A DNA stretch of 64,000 bases. Source: Cryptomeria japonica (lineage: Eukaryota; Streptophyta; Pinopsida; Cupressales; Cupressaceae). How positions within the stretch are numbered: the first letter of the stretch is position 1; each line of letters begins with the position of its first letter. The DNA lies in assembly GCF_030272615.1 (NCBI RefSeq), contig NC_081415.1, positions 422,123,757-422,187,756 of the forward strand, given 5' to 3'. Below the pieces are notes generated by a model that saw only the letters and a program-made list of their open reading frames with translations, ran no database searches and was not told the origin of the DNA. The position numbers were made by a program, and so were the translations under genes. This document shows positions 59,551-64,000 of the stretch, one piece after another.

Positions 59551-61480
59551 TAATTGGATTTGTGAATCATATGTGAGGAGGATTTCTTCTTTGCAAAAGA
59601 TTTCCTATAAGATTTAAAATTCCAAACAATTAAACTAGGGGAACGACAAATGTTGTCCAAGATAGCCACAACTTGACCATTCACAAAAGTAAAGAGAAGA
59701 TCCACCAACCAAAGGAGTTGGGAGTAGCCCATCTTTTTTGGAGGAAGGGGTTTCTTAAACTAGAGAAGAACCATGCTCAAAAAGAGTAGGTGACAAACTA
59801 GAGGGACAATCCTTTGAAGAAGTCTTCTTGTAGACGTCCAAATTTTTTCCAAAGGAATCAAGAATAGGTAGACCAGGGGAGCAATGGTCATTGAAAATCA
59901 ATTGATGATGAGGCTTAGCTCCTCTCCACTAGGAAGCTTGGCCAAGGTCCTCAATCTTATGCTCTACACAAGCCTTTGCTAAATGACTAATGCTAAAGCA
60001 AGCTCTATACCAAATGCTACCCTTTCATAATCTACTAGTTGTTTCTGGAAACAACCTTTAATTTTGAGCCAACTCTTTTTCAAAAGGCCCTTAGATATAT
60101 CCAATTCAATATGTAGATGAGTAAAATTGGGACGAGAGTGAGAATCCATCCTAGAAAGAGAGAGAGATGTTAGACTTGTGTGAATGTTGTCATTGATGTC
60201 AAACCCTGTGATCCGGTTAGGATTGGATGTAGCTTGTTGAGAAGCAATGGAAGATAGGTATGTATGTGATGATTAAGCAGTAGTGGAAGATAGGTATGCA
60301 TGCGATGTTGAGCAGTGAGGTATGTATGGATTACATGAGTAATTTCTGAGAGATCCTTTGCTCCGGAATCTAGTGCTTTGCTAGTCATGGTTGAATTTTT
60401 CCTTTTGTATCAAGTGTTGGTATTAGTTGCGACAATTGAATTGGTATTTGGATGTTTGTATTGCAATACGATCTATGAGTTCTATGCTCCGGAATCTGTG
60501 GCATTCATTTCTTGAAGATGGAAGTTGGTATGCTTGGATCTTGTGTCTATGGGTCCAACAAACCCTTGTTTTGTTTCGATAATTGAAGCATGTGTTCTGG
60601 TAATTGAAAAGGAAGCATGTAGAAGATCATTGAAGGCCGACATGGTTATCTGTCTGGTCAAGCATGCTTTAGTAGTGTATTGATCCGAGCGATGCATTAT
60701 TGTGTAAACCTTTTATGCTTGGCCGACATATTGTCATGTTGGTTACCGGTGATACATATATATGTAAGAAAAAGAGAGGACATGAGAAGAAGAAGCAAAG
60801 AGAGACAGATGCATGGAAGCGTGCAACAGTGTGTAATGAAATGTGCATGTGTAAGAGCGAAGGTGTGTGCGAGCACAGTTATATTAATGCAGAGAGACTG
60901 AAAAGAGTGTTGTAGAAATCCCTTATCAGATCTGCTGCAAGCAGTTGTATTGACAGATTGGGGAAGGTGTCGCAGAGATCCCTTACACGATCTGCTGTAA
61001 GGAGTTGTATTGTTATTTGAGCTTATCTTGGATTTGACCTCATGCATTTGGAGATGCAATTTCTTTTAGTTCATTTATTTCTATTGCAGTGAGCATTTCG
61101 ACAGTAAACTGTGTTGTAATCAGGCAGTGAGCCATTTGGCAGTGAGCCACCCTTTTTGTAAACACCATATAACTAGTTATATTACCTTGAGAGTTAACCC
61201 TCTCCATGGTTTTTCCCATTTGGGTTTTACACGTATAAAAATCTGGTGTCTATCTTGTGATTATGTCTTTCTTTTATTTTGCATTTGCTGATTCATGTTG
61301 ATGAGATTAATTACTAAGGTTAATATCAAAGGAAAGTTTTTATTACTGTAGGAATACTGATTCACCCCCCCTCTGAGTATTCTGAACCATTCAACCATTC
61401 AACAAGAGAGAGTTACCCAAGGCATTGCCTATCATGTATAAGCTAGAAGGGATAAAAAATTGTAGAGGAAAGTCTAGCAA
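59551..61480 (-). pseudogene. LINE ORF1 (DUF4283-type) fragment, interrupted by a solo LTR
   Basis: On the minus strand, upstream of the solo LTR (61475-61405), the frame reads LDFPLQFFIPSSLYMIGNAL. It continues on the other side (60162 downward) with FTHLHIELDISKGL, LVDYERVAFGIELALAL and ISHLAKAC. This order is that of the DUF4283 plus CCHC region of plant LINE ORF1 proteins, with the zinc knuckle largely lost. Further down to about 59551 only broken traces remain. It binds RNA in intact LINEs; here it is a relic. Confidence 0.6.
60163..61409. mobile_element. Copia-like solo LTR with AGAGA target duplication
   Basis: The 1,237-bp unit 60168-61404 starts TGTTAGACTTGTGTGAATG and ends CATTCAACA, with TGTT/AACA inverted ends. 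AGAGA flanks it on both sides (60163-60167 and 61405-61409). The opening GTCATTGATGTCAA and the late ATTCACCCCCCCTCT are typical of plant Copia LTRs, giving + orientation. No internal region or second LTR is present, so it arose by LTR-LTR recombination. It contains a near-repeat of GATCTGCTG...AGTTGTATTG at 60928-61016. Confidence 0.75.
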
Positions 61481-61482
61481 CT

Positions 61483-61540
61483 TGTTGTGAAGTATTCACA
61501 CATCGCCCCATTGCAAATGGGTACCCCTGTTCTTTTTGCT
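61483..61540 (+). repeat. Element end TGTTGTGAAG...CACATCGCCCCAT (plus orientation)
   Basis: TGTTGTGA, TTCACACATCGCCCCATTGC, ATGGGTACCCC and TTTTTGCTTTTTT follow the order seen at 57947 on the other strand. It abuts the DUF4283 relic and probably marks the 5' edge of another member of the same element family. Confidence 0.5.
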
Positions 61541-62000
61541 TTTTTACGGTTAGCTCAGTTTGCTTGGTTGCCTGGTCTTGGCTATTAGCCTTTGCATTGG
61601 AGAGTTGCCAGAGAGATCATTAGGATAGGGGGGTCTGCTTGAGTTGAGGTGGGTCAGTAGGTGGTCCAGGTCAGGGTCTCTTTGAAAGCCTTCTCTAGGT
61701 CAGGCCTTGCTCTTGTTTTTAGGTTAAGTCTTGATTGAGTTTGAGGAAGTCCTTATATCCTGCTAGGAGTCTTGCCTTTTGAGACCTATGTCTTTGAGTT
61801 AAGGAAGTGAATGGAGGTATCTGAGCAGGTGTTCTCAAGAATTCTTCCCTTTGAGGGTTTGAGATTGGTCTAGTTGATGAATGATGAAGTTCTAGGCATT
61901 GATTGATTTGAAACTGAACTATTTATCCTTGGAAAACGCCTAATGATCAAGTCTAGACTTGAAAATTTGAAGAAAGGTGACAAATTTGAGCGTTAAAAAC
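61541..62000. other. No gene recognised
   Basis: GT-rich DNA without protein motifs, between the element edge and the palindrome series. Confidence 0.45.
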
Positions 62001-62801
62001 AAATTTCGCTCCTGACCCTTCCAAAGGGTCGAGAGCGAAATCCTTAGAAAGGCCTAATTTGTCATCAAAAGGCATTGAGTTGACATCACCTTGAAGGCAA
62101 ATGGACTTGATTAAGGTGAAGGAAGGACCCAAAGGCCAAGTCTAAGAACAAAGTTGAAATTAATGTTAGGAATTTGACCAAAAAAGCAAATTTTACTCAT
62201 GACCCTTCCAAAGGGGTCTAGAGCGAAATTCCTTATAGGTCCTGTCCTTCAAAGGGTACCTAAGCGAAATGGTTAAGATGCACTTTTGATCCAACATTTT
62301 GGGCTAGATGCCTCCTTAAGGTGATTTGTTGACGTGTCCTAAGGTGAGAACAATGTGATTGAGGGAGGAGTTTGAGTGTTTGGAAGGTATCTAAGGTTAA
62401 TTCTTCAATTTCGCTCCTGACCCTTCCAAAGGGTCTAGAGCGAATTCCCTTATATCTCCCTTCTTTGTCTTAATTTGCCTCATAAACCTTGTCCTTATGG
62501 CGTAGTTGAGAGAGTATTGAGGTGTGAAACAAAGTGAAGTGATGAAAAGTAAGGAATTTGAGCCTACAATGCAAATTTCGCTCCTGACCCTTCCAAAGGG
62601 TCCAGAGCGAAATTCCTAGCAAGACTCTCTATTTTGCCTAATGTACTAAATTAACCTTGTTTTGATGGCGAATTGACTTGATTATGGTAAGAGAAGATTT
62701 GATAAGTCAAGTTTGAGGTGAGTTGAGAGGAAAAGAAGTGTGATTTGAGCCTACAATGCAAATTTCGCTCTTGACCCTTCCAAAGGGTTCAGAGCGAAAT
62801 T
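62001..62801. repeat. Series of six palindromes of about 40 bp
   Basis: Copies lie near 62002-62041, 62183-62228, 62237-62272, 62408-62446, 62573-62612 and 62760-62801. The full form has outer arms AATTTCGCTC and GAGCGAAATT and inner arms GACCCTT and AAGGGTC. The third copy is partial. Each could fold into a hairpin of about 17 bp in DNA or RNA. They are spaced by 50-190 bp of unrelated DNA and sit within retroelement sequence upstream of an LTR end. Confidence 0.75.
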
Positions 62802-62829
62802 TCTTAAAACATTATTTTTCTCCTTGTTC

Positions 62830-63029
62830 AAACCAGGCGCTTTGGTAACATAAATAGACCCTTCTCCCTTAAAATTGAAGTAGTAGCAGGGTCTGATATC
62901 TATATTAAAAACTATGAATAATAAAATTAATCATCTAATGAGGAAAATAAATAAGAACTTGTTAATAACTAATTGAAGAATATCAATCAACTTTAGTATA
63001 TTGAAATAGATTAAGTAAGGGACATTACA
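62830..63029 (+). repeat. 5' LTR end (partial)
   Basis: The LTR end GGGACATTACA (63019-63029) is the exact reverse complement of TGTAATGTCCC, the start of the next LTR. The upstream boundary of this LTR copy is not seen; 62830 is only a nominal limit. The matching part of the other LTR lies beyond the window. Confidence 0.6.
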
Positions 63030-63268
63030 AATGGTATCAAAGCTATGATTTTGCCATCCTATAGGGTAAAGATGAATCAATGAACCATTCTACTTAATAA
63101 GAAGAAATCTAACAATACGTGTATTCACGTGTATGCTCCGTGTTTGCATATATCCATTTGTATGCTTCGTGTATGCTCTGTGTTTTTTATTCATATTGGT
63201 GGATGACTTAGTTTGAGAAAATTAAAATTTACATTGCTTGAGGACAAGCAAATTTGGGAAGGGCGGAC
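63030..63268 (+). mobile_element. Minimal LTR-element interior: PBS and PPT only
   Basis: TGGTATCAAAGC at 63032-63043 matches the usual initiator-Met primer site (TGGTATCAGAGC) with one change and lies two bases from the LTR end. TTGCTTGAGGACAAGCAAA and then the purine-rich TTTGGGAAGGGCGGA (63253-63267) precede the next LTR. No protein is encoded in the 239 bp. The arrangement is that of a TRIM-like or internally deleted element. Confidence 0.65.
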
Positions 63269-64000
63269 TGTAATGTCCCTACTTTGAAATATAATTTAAT
63301 AATAAATAATAATAAAATTAAAATACACGAGTAAATATAAAAAAAATAAAAAAAATATAAAAGAATATAATCAAAATATGATTAAAGTTAATGAAAGGTC
63401 AAAAGGCATGAAATGATAAGTTGTGACTTACTCTAACGTGAGATATAAAAGGGAGAAGAGAAATTCATTTGAGGGGGGGGAGAATTTGAAAAATGAGAAG
63501 TGCACATCTGATTTAAATAAGAATTGCAGACCTGATTATGAAAGGTTATGTCCCTTTCAAAGGGCAGAAATAATGAAGAGCTGCACTCTTTCAAAAGGTG
63601 CTAATGGTGAAAGGGTGCGTCTCTTGCCAAAGGGCATGCATGATGAAGAGGTGTGACCTCTCCCTCATATTGAGAGATATAAAGGAAAGGAATCAAAGCA
63701 TCCAATAGCATCACCATTGATCAGATCAGATCAGAATTGTTATCAAGTTATAGGCAGTAACATCCTTGTTCTTGGTGGTATGCATGGGGATGTGCTTAAT
63801 ATGTATGCTTAGTATATGAAGCCTGATAAAGTTGTTATGCAGAATCTAGTAATAATATTGTTATAAACTGCAATATGTATGACAGTCATACTTAATATCA
63901 TATATATTCATAATACATGAGAATTTAGTGTACTTATGGTCTAAATCATGTTAGTACTGTCAGTATGTAAGAAGACGGGGATGAGATGTTCCAAAGAGGG
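63269..64000 (+). repeat. 3' LTR (runs off the window)
   Basis: It begins TGTAATGTCCCTACTTTG directly after the purine tract. Candidate promoter elements are ATATAAAAGGG near 63441 and GATATAAAGG near 63673. Imperfect palindromes such as CCCTTTCAAAGGGC (about 63551-63564) recall the upstream series. The 3' end is outside the window. Confidence 0.6.

Noticed and set aside
62001-62801. CRISPR-like series of palindromes
   Set aside because: Spacing is irregular (50-190 bp), the setting is a plant retroelement and no cas genes exist; the same holds for the 121-bp array, which has no spacers.

Overview
This window is repeat-dominated plant nuclear DNA, most likely from a large-genome gymnosperm such as a conifer. 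That taxonomic call is an inference. It rests on a Tat-type Ty3/gypsy element with a second RNase H and an antisense plant-mobile-domain gene, LINEs with a C-terminal RNase H, DUF4283-type LINE ORF1 remains, long AT-rich spacers and many microsatellites. I see no intact ordinary host gene. Nearly every coding stretch is transposon-derived and carries stops or frameshifts.

Layout. 1-6460: a short TA-flanked MITE, then several direct and inverted copies of a repeat family built around CTCTGCAAGGTAAGTG, mixed with TA/CA/TG microsatellites. 6786-37553: a decayed Helitron-like element. It holds a small unidentified ORF, an intron-containing RPA70-like gene (8525-10517) and a Rep-helicase gene split into 12176-12989 and 31325-about 34990. 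An approximately 18.3-kb LTR retrotransposon (12990-31324, coding strand minus, 5-bp target duplication AGTAC) is inserted inside the Rep-helicase gene. The coding part is bracketed by an imperfect inverted repeat of about 250 bp. A further copy of the CTCTGCAAGG family lies just downstream of the helicase.

Inside the LTR element, gag-protease-G-patch-RT-RNaseH-second RNaseH run in one reading frame on the minus strand, with a frame change at integrase (27236 down to 19961). On the opposite strand, next to the 3' LTR, is a two-exon plant-mobile-domain gene (14797-17471). Its intron contains a cluster of AGCGCT palindromes, and a second such cluster lies near the primer-binding site.

38030-46413: eight head-to-tail 121-bp tRNA-like units, a truncated LINE tail, a SINE-like insertion with a 17-bp target duplication, and a truncated LINE with a 12-bp target duplication that carries an extra ORF after RNase H. 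46467-49330: CA and CT-rich simple sequence, a possible lone first exon of a plastid protein, and an LTR-like edge.

49330-64000: a minus-strand repeat-type gene in three frames (54729-51705) with minisatellites upstream, two divergent copies of one TGTTGTGA... element end, a LINE ORF1 relic interrupted by a Copia-like solo LTR, six 40-bp palindromes, and an LTR-PBS-PPT-LTR junction with only about 240 bp of internal DNA. The main points to check are the Helitron type (DUF6570/Helitron_like_N, unlike the common angiosperm type), the spliced antisense gene, the tRNA-like array and the LINE with a third ORF.
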